Shown piece after piece: positions 16,135 to 25,458 of a stretch of 64,000 nucleotides of DNA. The notes below the pieces were generated by a model. That model worked only from the letters and a program-made list of their open reading frames with translations. It ran no database searches and was not told where the DNA came from. The stretch is from positions 393,030-457,029 of the forward strand of contig CANLWB010000005.1 in assembly GCA_947494695.1 (NCBI GenBank), in the 5' to 3' direction. The position numbers and the translations under genes are program-made. Origin of the DNA: an uncultured Flavobacteriaceae bacterium (GTDB lineage Bacteria > Bacteroidota > Bacteroidia > Flavobacteriales > Flavobacteriaceae). Within the stretch, counting starts at the first letter, position 1; each line of letters starts with the position of its first letter.

Positions 16135-17004
16135 TTATTTCATCAAGTCCGATAACCAATGCATACCGCGCACCCCAGTCATAGGAAATGCCGTTTGATG
16201 GCTACCTTCAATAACCACATGCTTCAAAAACAAACTGGTATCATTTCTGGATTTAAGCATACGAATCAATTTTTCGACACTTGAACCTAGTTCCTTTTCT
16301 AAGCTGCCATATGAAATAAAAACATTGGCATTCAGCTTTTTGTGTTTAAACATAAGTTCTGAAAGTAACGGAATATCATTATGAAGCGACGGACTACCAA
16401 GAATATAGTTTTTAAATGTATCTGGTTGTGCTAGTAATGTGTATGTTCCAAACTCACCTCCCATAGAATAGCCAAAATAAGTACGGTTATTTTCATCGGT
16501 TTGATAATTGTTTTCTACATACTTTATAACGTCATTTCTAATAAAATTTAAATGATTATTCGCTTGTCCAAATTGATATTTAGTTTGATGTTCTTCATTA
16601 CTTGATTTTTTAATGGAGTAGTCTCTGTATCTACTGACATGTTCCCCTGTGTCCTTTTTTAAATTTTCATCAATATCCTTTTGCCAGGAAATTCCAACTA
16701 AAATGGCGTCCTCCATGATATATTCAGCCGAACCCGATAATATTTCCACATGCCACATCGCATCTGTATAATAAATTACAGGGTGTTTTTTACCATTATT
16801 TTCCGAATATCCTTCTGGAAGTTTTACATAAAGGTCATAATGTCTCCCTGTCTTAGTCTCTGTTATAGGAATCACTTTAATACGTGGCAATTCTAAACAC
16901 GATTTTTGGGTGGTATTGCTATTATTTTTTTGAGCAAAAACAGGGGTTAATGATATAATAAGCGTAAGGGCAAAACAGACGTTTTTCATTGTATAGACTT
17001 TCAT
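16135..17004 (-). CDS. Secreted alpha/beta-hydrolase esterase (esterase D-like, PF00756 type)
   Basis: A 289-aa exported esterase. A signal peptide runs to about residue 25 (ALTLIISLTPVFAQ). An upstream Met adds five residues, and the Met at residue 6 is an alternative start. The fold markers are those of the putative esterase family used by siderophore and acyl esterases: RHYDLYVKLPEGY, HPVIYYTDAMWH, then the nucleophile elbow GYSMGG with Ser180, and the C-terminal HQTAFP with the likely catalytic His at about 269. It is the last gene of a minus-strand trio (PD40 lipoprotein, beta-lactamase-like hydrolase, esterase) with an 8-bp gap to the previous gene. The substrate is unknown. Confidence 0.8.
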   Translation of the reverse strand: MKVYTMKNVCFALTLIISLTPVFAQKNNSNTTQKSCLELPRIKVIPITETKTGRHYDLYVKLPEGYSENNGKKHPVIYYTDAMWHVEILSGSAEYIMEDAILVGISWQKDIDENLKKDTGEHVSRYRDYSIKKSSNEEHQTKYQFGQANNHLNFIRNDVIKYVENNYQTDENNRTYFGYSMGGEFGTYTLLAQPDTFKNYILGSPSLHNDIPLLSELMFKHKKLNANVFISYGSLEKELGSSVEKLIRMLKSRNDTSLFLKHVVIEGSHQTAFPMTGVRGMHWLSDLMK

Positions 17005-17012
17005 ATTATTTG

Positions 17013-18212
17013 TTATTTCTTGATAAAAGCTGGTAAGATTCTCTCTGCAACAGTTTGTAGGGTACTGTTATCGTTTCCATGAGAAGTAACCACAACCATC
17101 AAATCCAGTTCTTCAATTAGAATGATATACTGGCCTCCACCACCTTGAGCAGATACGCAAAAATAGCTTTTATCTCCGTATTTTAAATCTGCACTCCACC
17201 AGTAATAACCGTAGCCTTGATTTGAAACATCTTTACCTCCGCCGTAGACATCATCATCACCAGTTAAGAGTATTCTGCTAGTTGCTTTGGTAATAAAGGC
17301 TTCAGGAATCAGCTGTTCGCCCTTCCATTTACCCTTGTTCGAAGTTAAGATACCCCATTTTACCATATCTCGCGATGTCATACTCGAACTGCTTGCAGAC
17401 CCTGGAAGACCGTTAACGTCTGTCTCCCAACCGTAAGTTGTTATACCCATTTTATCAAGAAGCTCTTTTTTAATAAAATTTTTGGCAGTTCCTGGCACAA
17501 CAGCCTCTATAACTTGCATCACCAACCTTGGGTCGTCTTGATATAAAAAACTTTGAGACGCTGAGGTAATAGGCGCACTGTGTTCAAGAAAGGTTTGAAC
17601 TTGCTTTTGTCCTTTTAATTGAGCAGGCGTTTTCCTATATGCTTTGCGTTGCTCTTTACTAATACGAATACCAGAACGCATCGTCATGGCCTTGTGTAGC
17701 GTGATTTTTTCTGCACCTTCCACAAGTTTTGTTTGGTCCAAGTCTTTCAGAAAACGAATTAAAGGTTTGTCTAAATCATCCATAGTCAGATACCCCAACT
17801 GGATAGCCCGGCCAAGTGCTAAACAGGTATAAGCTTTGGTTGCCGACGCCTGAAAATGAGGCAGATTGACACGACCTTTTCTATAATAGGATTCAAAGAG
17901 CAGCTTGCCTTTGTAAACAATAAGAAAACTATCAAAAGGATCATGTTTATTATCAGCTATTTCTTGTGATAGCTTAATAATTATGGCTTCATCTCCCCCA
18001 TCAATACCCAATTTGCCCACAGGGATTTTGTCCTTGTTATCTGAAGGTGCAGCATCAATAAAGGCGTTTTTAAGATCTGGAATATCCCTGAATGAGAGTT
18101 TGGATTCCGCTGTTGTAGCCTTAGGAGCAACACTATGACCCTGCTGCGTAAAGCCACTATTTGTAAATATAAGTACTAGTAAAAGAAGTAGTAGTTCTGT
18201 TTTGTTTTTCAT
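17013..18212 (-). CDS. Beta-lactamase-family serine hydrolase (class C / DD-peptidase-like)
   Basis: A 399-aa periplasmic serine hydrolase. An N-terminal signal segment (LLLLLLVLIFTNSGFT) is followed by the penicillin-recognising fold. The S-x-x-K motif is SATK at residues 123-126, and the second motif position appears as YQD rather than the usual YxN. A GGGGQYI segment near the C-terminus corresponds to the HxG/KTG region. Members include esterases, D-aminopeptidases and 6-aminohexanoate-dimer hydrolase-like enzymes, so antibiotic resistance should not be assumed. The gene lies 33 bp downstream of the PD40 lipoprotein gene and 8 bp upstream of the esterase gene, consistent with one operon of secreted hydrolases. 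Confidence 0.82.
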   Translation of the reverse strand: MKNKTELLLLLLVLIFTNSGFTQQGHSVAPKATTAESKLSFRDIPDLKNAFIDAAPSDNKDKIPVGKLGIDGGDEAIIIKLSQEIADNKHDPFDSFLIVYKGKLLFESYYRKGRVNLPHFQASATKAYTCLALGRAIQLGYLTMDDLDKPLIRFLKDLDQTKLVEGAEKITLHKAMTMRSGIRISKEQRKAYRKTPAQLKGQKQVQTFLEHSAPITSASQSFLYQDDPRLVMQVIEAVVPGTAKNFIKKELLDKMGITTYGWETDVNGLPGSASSSSMTSRDMVKWGILTSNKGKWKGEQLIPEAFITKATSRILLTGDDDVYGGGKDVSNQGYGYYWWSADLKYGDKSYFCVSAQGGGGQYIILIEELDLMVVVTSHGNDNSTLQTVAERILPAFIKK

Positions 18213-18245
18213 GATTTTACTATTTATATATGAAGTGTTAATCGA

Positions 18246-19142
18246 TTACTGTTTAGGTCTTAACGCATCAATGATTTTAGCATCCACCCAATATTTGGTT
18301 GACTCCCAATACGTGCTTCCATCTTTCCTTACTTTTTCTTCAGACCTTGAAAAAAGCAAGTATTTTCCATCTGGTGTTAAAAATGCACCATTTTCTACCA
18401 ATTCCGTATTTATCTTATCTCCCATATTTACAGCTGGTCCCCATGAACCATCTTCCTGTCTAAAACTGATATAATTATCAGACCTCCCATAGCCATCTTC
18501 TCGCTCACTACCCCATATTAAGAAGGATTCATCCGGAGCTATAAAAGGGTGCGCTGTCCATTTACCTGAGTTAATCTCCTTACCGAGTAATTTTGGTTTT
18601 TCTCGCTTACCGTCTACAATCTTTGACATGCGGATGACGTCATTATTTTTATAATCGTCAAAAACTATAGTTCCTTTATCGGAAACAGACGAAACCATTA
18701 TCCCCCAATCTTCCCTGTCGAACATTGGCCCTAAGCTTTTTATTTTTGACCAACCCGAAGCCGTTCGTTCAATATAGTTATGTCTAGAGTATAATATGTT
18801 ACTATTTTTAGAGCCTCCAGAACGAAATTTATATGTATTAGTTTTATAGGAATTCCCGCCTTGTTTATAAACCACAACAGCTGCCTCAAAGGGATTGTTC
18901 CCTTCGTAGGTGAAGTAAAACTCCTGCATATCTAAAGCGTCCGCATTCCCTAATTTCCAATCTTGAGAGCTACCCTTTCTTGGAACAAAAACTTCAGGAC
19001 TTAGCCCTGGCGTCTTATAGCCCAAGTATAGATTTTCAACTGTTGAAGCATCATTCTTTTTTGTTTCCGATTCCTCAGTTTTACAAGCACTTAAGAATAC
19101 AAAAATCACGAGTACTAAAAATTTCGCAATAAGATTTTTCAT
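18246..19142 (-). CDS. PD40 (TolB-like propeller) lipoprotein
   Basis: A 298-aa lipoprotein. The signal peptide FLVLVIFVFLSAC has its lipobox Cys near residue 20, followed by KTEESETKKND. Two or more PD40-type WD-like units are visible: HPFIAPDESFLIWGSER and GAFLTPDGKYLLFSRSE, with intervening blades YNNDVIRMSKIV-like and SFRQEDGSWGPAVNMG. Such exported beta-propeller proteins are common in Bacteroidota near esterases and regulators, where they may bind ligands or proteins. It is the first gene of the minus-strand operon with the beta-lactamase-like hydrolase and the esterase. It is divergent from the LytS-type kinase gene (intergenic 19143-19355), so that kinase might regulate this operon (inference). 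Confidence 0.72.
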   Translation of the reverse strand: MKNLIAKFLVLVIFVFLSACKTEESETKKNDASTVENLYLGYKTPGLSPEVFVPRKGSSQDWKLGNADALDMQEFYFTYEGNNPFEAAVVVYKQGGNSYKTNTYKFRSGGSKNSNILYSRHNYIERTASGWSKIKSLGPMFDREDWGIMVSSVSDKGTIVFDDYKNNDVIRMSKIVDGKREKPKLLGKEINSGKWTAHPFIAPDESFLIWGSEREDGYGRSDNYISFRQEDGSWGPAVNMGDKINTELVENGAFLTPDGKYLLFSRSEEKVRKDGSTYWESTKYWVDAKIIDALRPKQ

Positions 19143-19355
19143 TGAATATGGATTTTCCGTTTTTGTATGAGTTTTATAATAGATGGTAACTATTGGTTAA
19201 AAGTATACTATAATCCATGTTTAAAACCATAAAAAGGATGTATGCAACAGTTAAATGACAAAACCATTTCGTCATTGATATATCGCTTTTGTAAAGAAAT
19301 TATCGAAATCTGTATTTGTAGATACTATCTTTATACTCTTTTAATAAAAGCGTTT

Positions 19356-20363
19356 ATGTTTAAAAAATCATTAAAAAATACCATACTCATTAATATTGGA
19401 GCCTTTTTATTGGTGTTTATGCTTGAAGTATTGAGCGTGTGGTCAATAAAAGACAGATTTGATGATAGCTTTTCTTTTTATAGATGGCAACTAGATTTTA
19501 CCGTTTTTATTATGGGCCTCATATGGGTAAATCATTTTATTTTCATTCCTTTTTTCTTAGATAAAAAGAGATATTTTTTGTACGGAATATTACTCATTGG
19601 AACAATCTTTTTCGGATCTTATTTAAAAGGATATACAGACGGACATGGTGTTATTAAATCATTTTTCTTCTTCATTTATACAACCGGAACAGGAATGGCT
19701 GCTTTTTTTTTAAGACGAAATATGATTATTAGAAGAGAAAACGATGAAAAGGAGAAATTACAAAAAGGAATGGAACTTAATTATTTAAAAGCGCAGGTGA
19801 ATCCGCACTTTTTATTTAACTCTTTAAATAGCATTTATGCACTTTCCAGACAACAGTCGCCTGAAACCCAAGACCTGGTTATGCAGCTTTCTGAATTAAT
19901 GAGATATCAGTTAGAGAGTTCTAAAAAAGATACTGTTCTATTAAAAGAAGAACTTGAATTTATAGAAAACTATTTGTTACTTGAAGAAAAAAGACTTAGT
20001 AAACGTTGTGATGTTGAATTTTTAATTGAAGGAGATTTGTTGAACTTAAGGATTGCTCCAATGTTACTTATTCCTTTTGTTGAAAATGCTGTTAAACATG
20101 GCGCCCAAAGTACTAATGAACAGAGCACAATTGATGTTTCTATCTCAATAAAAAACTCCACCCTTCATTTCGTTGTGGTTAATTCAAAACCCTCCGCAGT
20201 TTCTGAGTCGAAAAGACATGGTATGGGGCTCGAAAACGTGAAAAGACGTTTAGATTTATTATATCTTAAAGCTCATAAATTAGAGATTGAAGATAAGGAA
20301 GACATATATCGCATAAATTTAACTATTGATTTATCTGTTTCACAATTAAAAAATAATCAATAA
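19356..20363 (+). CDS. LytS/YehU-type membrane histidine kinase (intact copy, locus 1)
   Basis: A sensor kinase of the His_kinase (PF06580) family. Four hydrophobic segments in the first ~130 residues are followed by the phospho-acceptor region QVNPHFLFNSLNS with His151, and a HATPase_c domain with the N-box PFVENAVKHG and the G-box GMGLENVKRRL. I start at the Met at 19356 (335 aa). An upstream ATG at 19242 adds 38 residues with no recognisable role. Such kinases pair with a LytTR regulator encoded next to them, but here only a deleted remnant follows (20360-20452). A diverged C-terminal copy of the same kinase lies at 29560-29799, followed by an intact regulator. About 48 of the last 70 residues match by eye. 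Confidence 0.85.
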   Translation: MFKKSLKNTILINIGAFLLVFMLEVLSVWSIKDRFDDSFSFYRWQLDFTVFIMGLIWVNHFIFIPFFLDKKRYFLYGILLIGTIFFGSYLKGYTDGHGVIKSFFFFIYTTGTGMAAFFLRRNMIIRRENDEKEKLQKGMELNYLKAQVNPHFLFNSLNSIYALSRQQSPETQDLVMQLSELMRYQLESSKKDTVLLKEELEFIENYLLLEEKRLSKRCDVEFLIEGDLLNLRIAPMLLIPFVENAVKHGAQSTNEQSTIDVSISIKNSTLHFVVVNSKPSAVSESKRHGMGLENVKRRLDLLYLKAHKLEIEDKEDIYRINLTIDLSVSQLKNNQ

Positions 20364-20452
20364 TTAAAATGGGGATTATAAATGATGACATACTAGCATC
20401 TTACATTACCAATTTAGATAGGGTTATCAAGGCATCCAAAACGCATTTATAA
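20360..20452 (+). pseudogene. Remnant of a LytTR response regulator gene (internal deletion, lost start codon)
   Basis: The bases overlapping the kinase stop read ATAATTAAAATGGGG, where the intact regulator gene at 29796 reads ATGATTAAAATAGGT, so the start codon has become ATA. The frame continues as GIINDDILA, equivalent to GIIDDEILA in the intact copy. It then jumps directly to SYITNLDRVIKASKTHL and stops at 20450-20452. The second part matches SYIINLERVTKATRTYL at residues 188-204 of the intact regulator. An internal deletion of about 174 codons removed the phospho-acceptor Asp and most of the DNA-binding domain. No functional regulator can be made. Confidence 0.85.
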
Positions 20453-20972
20453 AATAGAAATCAAATGATTTTTTAGAGCTTATATCATTTTCCTTGATAA
20501 AAAAGAAATAAAAACTCTAAACTGCATATAATTTTGGAACCTATATACGGACTCTTTTCACCATGTTTTAGGAAGTATCAGAATTCTTGAGATTATGTAG
20601 AAATCATAGATGAACGACTGGTTTAAGAAGCAGTTAAAACGAGAACGTTTAAGGTTATGCACTACTCCCCTTTTGTTTTAGCCCAAAAATTATATGAGCC
20701 AAAATTACGACTAGGTTCATAGTGAAAACCCAACAGTAATAAATTCTTGTCCTTTAAAACATTACCCTCTACCTCACGTTTTTTTAACCAGAACTCTACG
20801 TCATCGAAAGAACACATTATTTTCACTACGGGAAAACCACAAAAATTACACTTTTGTCATCTTTTCAACTTAAATGGTTATAATTTTAAAAAAATAATAC
20901 TTTTTATAAATAAAATTCACACAAAACCCTCAAGTGTGTATTAATTTTTTTATTAACCCTTAATCGTTAAAA
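20453..20972. other. Non-coding stretch after the regulator remnant
   Basis: No intact gene is visible. The first ~60 bp may be further decayed LytTR sequence. TTGTTTTAGCCCAAAAATTA at 20673-20692 (followed by TATGAG) repeats 4524-4547 in the accessory island almost exactly. A 66-codon frame at 20747-20944 lacks any recognisable product. CACAC (20919-20923) and GTGTG (about 20935) flank an AT-rich leader before the protease gene. Confidence 0.45.
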
Positions 20973-23900
20973 ATGAAAAAAACTATAACCTTGACGACGC
21001 TGTGCTTGCTTATCACGGCCACATTTTTTGCTCAAACAAAACGCCAAATTAGTGAAATTAAAAAGGAGTATAACATTCAAAAATTAAAACAGTTAGAAAC
21101 AAATTTTCAAAACAAGGCAGTTTCTGAAAAAGAGAAAGCAATAGAATTTGCTAAACGAAACAATATACAAACAAAACTAACTACCAAAGATGGTAGAATG
21201 CTAGAACTGCAAAGAATCGTTAACGGGACCCCGATTTATTACACAACGTTTAATCTTGATGCTGCTGTTTCAACCAGAGCAAATCATTTACAAAGTGGAG
21301 GTTCTCTAGGTTTAAACCTCATGGGACAAAATATGACTGCCCATGTTTGGGATGGAGGTGTTGCAAATAGCGCTCATCAAGAATATGATGGCAGTGGTGG
21401 TAATAATAGGTTTTCGATTGGAGATGGTACATCTTCCCTTAATTTCCATGCAGAACATGTTACAGGAACCATTATGGCTTCAGGTTTAGTAGCTAATGCT
21501 GAAGGAATGGCTCCTCATGCCAAGGCTATTGGATACGATTGGAATAGTGACCGAGCCGAAGCGACATCTGCAACAGCAAATGGTATGCTACTATCTAACC
21601 ATTCCTATGGCTATGCATTTAGAAATAATCTAGGACAAGTACAATTACCACAATATTTTTTTGGAGGCTATATTGATGTATCTCGAGATTGGGATAATAT
21701 TATGTTTAACGCTCCCAATTATTTAATGGTAGTTGCTGCTGGAAATGATGGTAATGATAACACGGCGAACAATAATCCTACAGGAGGTTCTGGCTGGGAT
21801 AAACTAACAGGGCACTCGACTTCAAAAAATAATTTAGTGGTTGCAAACGCCAATGACGCCAATATTGATGCTAGCGGTAACTTGATTTCGGTTTCAATAA
21901 ATACGTCAAGTAGTGAGGGCCCAACAGACGACATGCGTATAAAACCAGATATTACTGGCAACGGAACACAGGTATACTCTTCGTTTAATTTTGAAAGCTA
22001 TGACTCTTTTGCCGGGACAAACCTTGCAGATGGAAACATTACCGATGATTATGCGAGCATTACAGGTACTTCTATGGCTTCTCCAAATGTTACAGGTTCA
22101 TTATTATTATTACAGCAGCATAATAATAATTTACACGGATCTTTTATGAAAGCCGCAACACTCAAAGGATTAGCGCTTCATACAGCTGATGATGCAGGTG
22201 TTCCTGGACCAGATGCGGTTTACGGTTGGGGCTTGTTAAATGTAAAGGCGGCAGCCGAGATTATAACCAAAAAAAATAGTGAAAGTGAGATTCAGGAATT
22301 AACATTGACATCGGGGCAAACCTATTCAATTACAGTGGAATCTGATGGGATTACCCCATTATTAGCCTCAATGTCATGGACAGACAGAGCTGGTACAGCC
22401 GTTACTACAGTGAACTCAACCACCCCTGTACTTGTGAATGATTTAGATATTAGAGTGACTCAAGGAAGTAATACCTATTTCCCTTATAAATTAACAAGTC
22501 CTACAACAAGCTCGCAAGAAGACAATACAGTAGATCCCTACGAAAGAGTAGATATTTCGGGAGCATCAGGAACTTATACGATTACTGTAACACATAAAGG
22601 TTCTTTGGTTGGAGGAAGTCAAAACTTTTCTTTAATTATTTCAGGGTTATCAGATACTCCTGTGGTTTGTAATGCCACAGTTCCTACAGGGATTAATGCA
22701 TCAAACGTTTCAGCTACTGATGCTAGTATTTCATGGACTGAGGTGCCTGGTGCAACTTATGATGTGCGTTATAGAGTTATTGGAGCTTCTACGTGGACAA
22801 CCGATGCGGTAACAGGAACATCTGTAACTTTAAATGGCTTAACTGAATTAACAAATTGCGAAGTTCAAGTTCGCAGTAAATGTACGTCAACAAATTCTCA
22901 GTATAGTTCGTCTGTCAATTTCTCAACACCAAGTGGTTCAACAACATCATGTACCTCTACAGTAAGTACATTTCCTTATAGTGAGAGTTTTGAATCTGGA
23001 GATGGATGGACACAGACCACAGGAGATGATGGTAATTGGGTAAATGATGCATCTGGAACACCATCTAGTGGCACGGGACCAAGCTCTGGAGCCGACGGTT
23101 CTTTTTATATGTTCTTAGAAGCTTCAATAAATGGGAGTACGGGAGAAATAGGTGCAAATGCAACAGCTATTCTTGAAAGTCCTTGTTTTGACTTGTCTAC
23201 AGTATCCAATGCAACGTTTACTTTTCAAAATCATATGTATGGAACAGCTGTTGGGTTATTAGAGCTAGAGGCCTCCACGAATGCAGGCACTTCCTGGGTT
23301 TCTCTATGGTCTTTATCTGGAAATCAAGGAAATCAATGGAATGCTGTATCTGTAGATTTAAGTTCATATTTAGGACAAACTGTAAGTTTACGCTTTGTTG
23401 GAACAACCGGTTCATCCTGGTCCAGTGATGTTGCCATTGACGATTTGGAATTAACCACTGGATCTACAACAACCACATGTGACACATTAAATCTCAATAA
23501 TTACTCCATATCTTCATTCTCTAGTCAAGATAGCGATGGTACATTCTCGATAGGAAATAATGGCACTTCTATAGCATTAACAAATGATACATGGAAATTT
23601 ATAGATTTTCCTTACGAAGTAACTGCCAATACTGTTATTGAATTGGAATTAAGTAGCTCCTCAGAAGGTGAAATTCATGGTATCGGATTTGAAAATGATA
23701 ATACATTATCACCGTCTTACTATTTCAAATTCCACGGTACACAAAACTATGGAGTAACTAACTTTGATAATTATTCTAGTGGCACGACCACCTATGTAAT
23801 TCCAGTTGGGGATTCTTATACCGGAACAATGAATAAATTGGTTTTTATTAATGATAACGATGGGGGGTCTGGTAATACTTCTGTATTCTCCAATGTTAAA

Positions 23901-24209
23901 GTTTATGAAACCTCTTGTGTAAATTCTACTTCACAGGTTGTATTTGGAGAAAGAACAGATGTTTTAGGACGTGAGGATGAATTTTCACTTACAATTTTCC
24001 CTAACCCTGTTAACCAGGGCTCGTTATTCGTTAAGACTAATCAAAAGGGGCAATTAACCTATCAAGTCATTAATTTGCTTGGACAGACCGTTAAAACTGG
24101 GCAGCTCAAAAATAAATTTATAACGGTGTCTGATTTAGAATCTGGAATATATACGTTAGAAATTAATAATGGTGACCAGACCATGCATAAAAGGTTTATT
24201 AAAGAGTAG
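20973..24209 (+). CDS. Secreted S8 subtilisin-family protease with FnIII and MAM-like domains and T9SS signal
   Basis: A 1078-aa exported protease. The signal peptide is residues 1-20 (TLTTLCLLITATFFA), with a short pro-region to about 110. The subtilase catalytic triad is visible: Asp127 in HVWDGG, His159 in HAEHVTG and Ser367 in GTSMAS. A beta-sandwich domain follows (~430-560), then a fibronectin type III unit (PTGINASNVSATDASISW, ~570-655) and a MAM-like domain (YSESFESGDGW ... SFYMFLEAS, ~665-830). Another beta-rich region precedes the C-terminal T9SS type A sorting domain (LTIFPNPVNQGSLFVKT to the end). It probably degrades external proteins. A strong terminator follows at about 24241-24271. 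The gene lies inside the segment bounded by the two LytS/LytTR loci. Confidence 0.9.
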   Translation: MKKTITLTTLCLLITATFFAQTKRQISEIKKEYNIQKLKQLETNFQNKAVSEKEKAIEFAKRNNIQTKLTTKDGRMLELQRIVNGTPIYYTTFNLDAAVSTRANHLQSGGSLGLNLMGQNMTAHVWDGGVANSAHQEYDGSGGNNRFSIGDGTSSLNFHAEHVTGTIMASGLVANAEGMAPHAKAIGYDWNSDRAEATSATANGMLLSNHSYGYAFRNNLGQVQLPQYFFGGYIDVSRDWDNIMFNAPNYLMVVAAGNDGNDNTANNNPTGGSGWDKLTGHSTSKNNLVVANANDANIDASGNLISVSINTSSSEGPTDDMRIKPDITGNGTQVYSSFNFESYDSFAGTNLADGNITDDYASITGTSMASPNVTGSLLLLQQHNNNLHGSFMKAATLKGLALHTADDAGVPGPDAVYGWGLLNVKAAAEIITKKNSESEIQELTLTSGQTYSITVESDGITPLLASMSWTDRAGTAVTTVNSTTPVLVNDLDIRVTQGSNTYFPYKLTSPTTSSQEDNTVDPYERVDISGASGTYTITVTHKGSLVGGSQNFSLIISGLSDTPVVCNATVPTGINASNVSATDASISWTEVPGATYDVRYRVIGASTWTTDAVTGTSVTLNGLTELTNCEVQVRSKCTSTNSQYSSSVNFSTPSGSTTSCTSTVSTFPYSESFESGDGWTQTTGDDGNWVNDASGTPSSGTGPSSGADGSFYMFLEASINGSTGEIGANATAILESPCFDLSTVSNATFTFQNHMYGTAVGLLELEASTNAGTSWVSLWSLSGNQGNQWNAVSVDLSSYLGQTVSLRFVGTTGSSWSSDVAIDDLELTTGSTTTTCDTLNLNNYSISSFSSQDSDGTFSIGNNGTSIALTNDTWKFIDFPYEVTANTVIELELSSSSEGEIHGIGFENDNTLSPSYYFKFHGTQNYGVTNFDNYSSGTTTYVIPVGDSYTGTMNKLVFINDNDGGSGNTSVFSNVKVYETSCVNSTSQVVFGERTDVLGREDEFSLTIFPNPVNQGSLFVKTNQKGQLTYQVINLLGQTVKTGQLKNKFITVSDLESGIYTLEINNGDQTMHKRFIKE

Positions 24210-24217
24210 TAATTTTC

Positions 24218-24240
24218 AATAATAATAATAATAATAATAA
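24218..24240. repeat. (AAT)n microsatellite after the protease gene
   Basis: About seven consecutive AAT units follow the protease stop codon directly and precede the terminator hairpin. It lies outside coding sequence, so length changes would not affect the protein. Confidence 0.8.
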
Positions 24241-24275
24241 GGGTTCGGAATTTTCTGAGCCCTTTTTTATTTGTT
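24241..24275 (+). terminator. Rho-independent terminator of the protease gene
   Basis: GGGTTC pairs with GAGCCC (one G-T pair) around an AT-rich loop, and the stem is followed by TTTTTTATTT. It sits about 32 bp after the protease stop. Confidence 0.75.
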
Positions 24276-24356
24276 TCTTTCGAAAATCACGCCATTCTAA
24301 ACAAATTCCGCCCCATCGCTCTACACTATAATGAAAATTAAGGCTTACACAAACTT

Positions 24357-25298
24357 TTATTTTATTTTTCCGCTTAATGCCTGGTTATATTCCAATTCTA
24401 ATTGATTAACAATCTTAGAAACCGGAAGTATAGCTTTTGTGGCACCTACCCCCTGACCTGCCGACCAAATGTCTTTCCAGGCTTTGGCGCGCGATTTTTC
24501 GTCATCAATCATCACTTTATTTCTCGGCTTCATCAATTCCTCTTTTGTTATTCCTGTTTTCTCGATGGAGGGAAGCAAATAATTAGCCTCTACACCCGTA
24601 AAAAATGGAGACGCTACAATATCCTCAACAGTACTATCTATCAGCATGTTACGGTATTCATCGGAAGCGAGGCTTTCACGAGCTGAAATAAAATGGGTTC
24701 CCATTGAAACAAGGTCTGCTCCTAAAAGTTCCATGGCTCGAATCGCAAAGCCATTACCAACAGAACCCCCGGCAATAATCGGTCCTGAAAAGATTCTTCT
24801 AACTTCAGGAATAAAAGCAAAAGGGCTTAATTGCCCTGTATGTCCACCAGCTCCAGAACAAACAAGAACAAGACCATCAATACCCGCTTCAATAGCCTTA
24901 TGAGCATGTTTCATCGAATTAACATCGGCAAATACCAAACCACCATAGGTCTGAACTGCCTCAATTACCGCACCTGGGTGACCTAAGGCACTAATTACAA
25001 TTGGAGGTTGATGCTTTACAATAAGGTCTAAATCTGATTGTGAACGTGGATTGCTCCGATGTACAATTATATTTGGAATAGCCAAACCTGAATCCAATTT
25101 GATATTAGCTAACCAATCATCTAATATTTCAGGTTTACGGGCGTTTAACGTAGGGAAACCACAGGCAATTTTATTTGATAAACAAGCCGTCACAAGCTCT
25201 GGCCCAGATACCAAAAACATTGGAGCGGCAATAATAGGTAGCCGCATACCTTTTCGAATAGCATCAAATTTTTTTCGACTTTCTTCTATAGTACTCAT
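24357..25298 (-). CDS. Nitronate monooxygenase-family FMN enzyme (NMO/2-nitropropane dioxygenase)
   Basis: A 313-aa FMN-dependent TIM-barrel protein of the NMO family. Family features are PIIAAPMFLVSGPELVTACL near the N-terminus, LVLVCSGAGGHTG in the middle (the conserved GxxAGGH-type motif), PIIAGGSVGNGFAIRAMELLGADLVSMGTHF (the FMN phosphate-binding region) and a C-terminal Lys-rich tail. NMO enzymes oxidise alkyl nitronates, and related proteins act as enoyl reductases or unknown oxidases. It lies in a cluster with a thioesterase, an MFS transporter and an acyl-CoA ligase, so an acyl-chain or small-acid catabolic role is as plausible as nitronate detoxification. Confidence 0.85.
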   Translation of the reverse strand: MSTIEESRKKFDAIRKGMRLPIIAAPMFLVSGPELVTACLSNKIACGFPTLNARKPEILDDWLANIKLDSGLAIPNIIVHRSNPRSQSDLDLIVKHQPPIVISALGHPGAVIEAVQTYGGLVFADVNSMKHAHKAIEAGIDGLVLVCSGAGGHTGQLSPFAFIPEVRRIFSGPIIAGGSVGNGFAIRAMELLGADLVSMGTHFISARESLASDEYRNMLIDSTVEDIVASPFFTGVEANYLLPSIEKTGITKEELMKPRNKVMIDDEKSRAKAWKDIWSAGQGVGATKAILPVSKIVNQLELEYNQALSGKIK

Positions 25299-25458
25299 TG
25301 TTGTTTGTTTTAAATGTTCACCAAGCCTTTATAAATCCCAAGTTAACACCTTAGTTTTAAAATTCATATTTACTATGTTAGCTTTCGTTAAGTAGCTTAG
25401 TTCCTTTTACTTTGAGGTCATCGAAAAGCGTCTCCGCTTAATTACAAATTCATGATCT

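Noticed and set aside
17013..18212. Antibiotic-resistance beta-lactamase
   Set aside because: The protein has the SxxK fold, but the YxN position reads YQD and the context is a secreted esterase operon; resistance cannot be claimed.
20747..20944. 65-codon plus-strand frame before the protease gene
   Set aside because: It has no recognised product and its sequence is Lys/Asn/Ile-rich chance-like; the region looks like decayed DNA.
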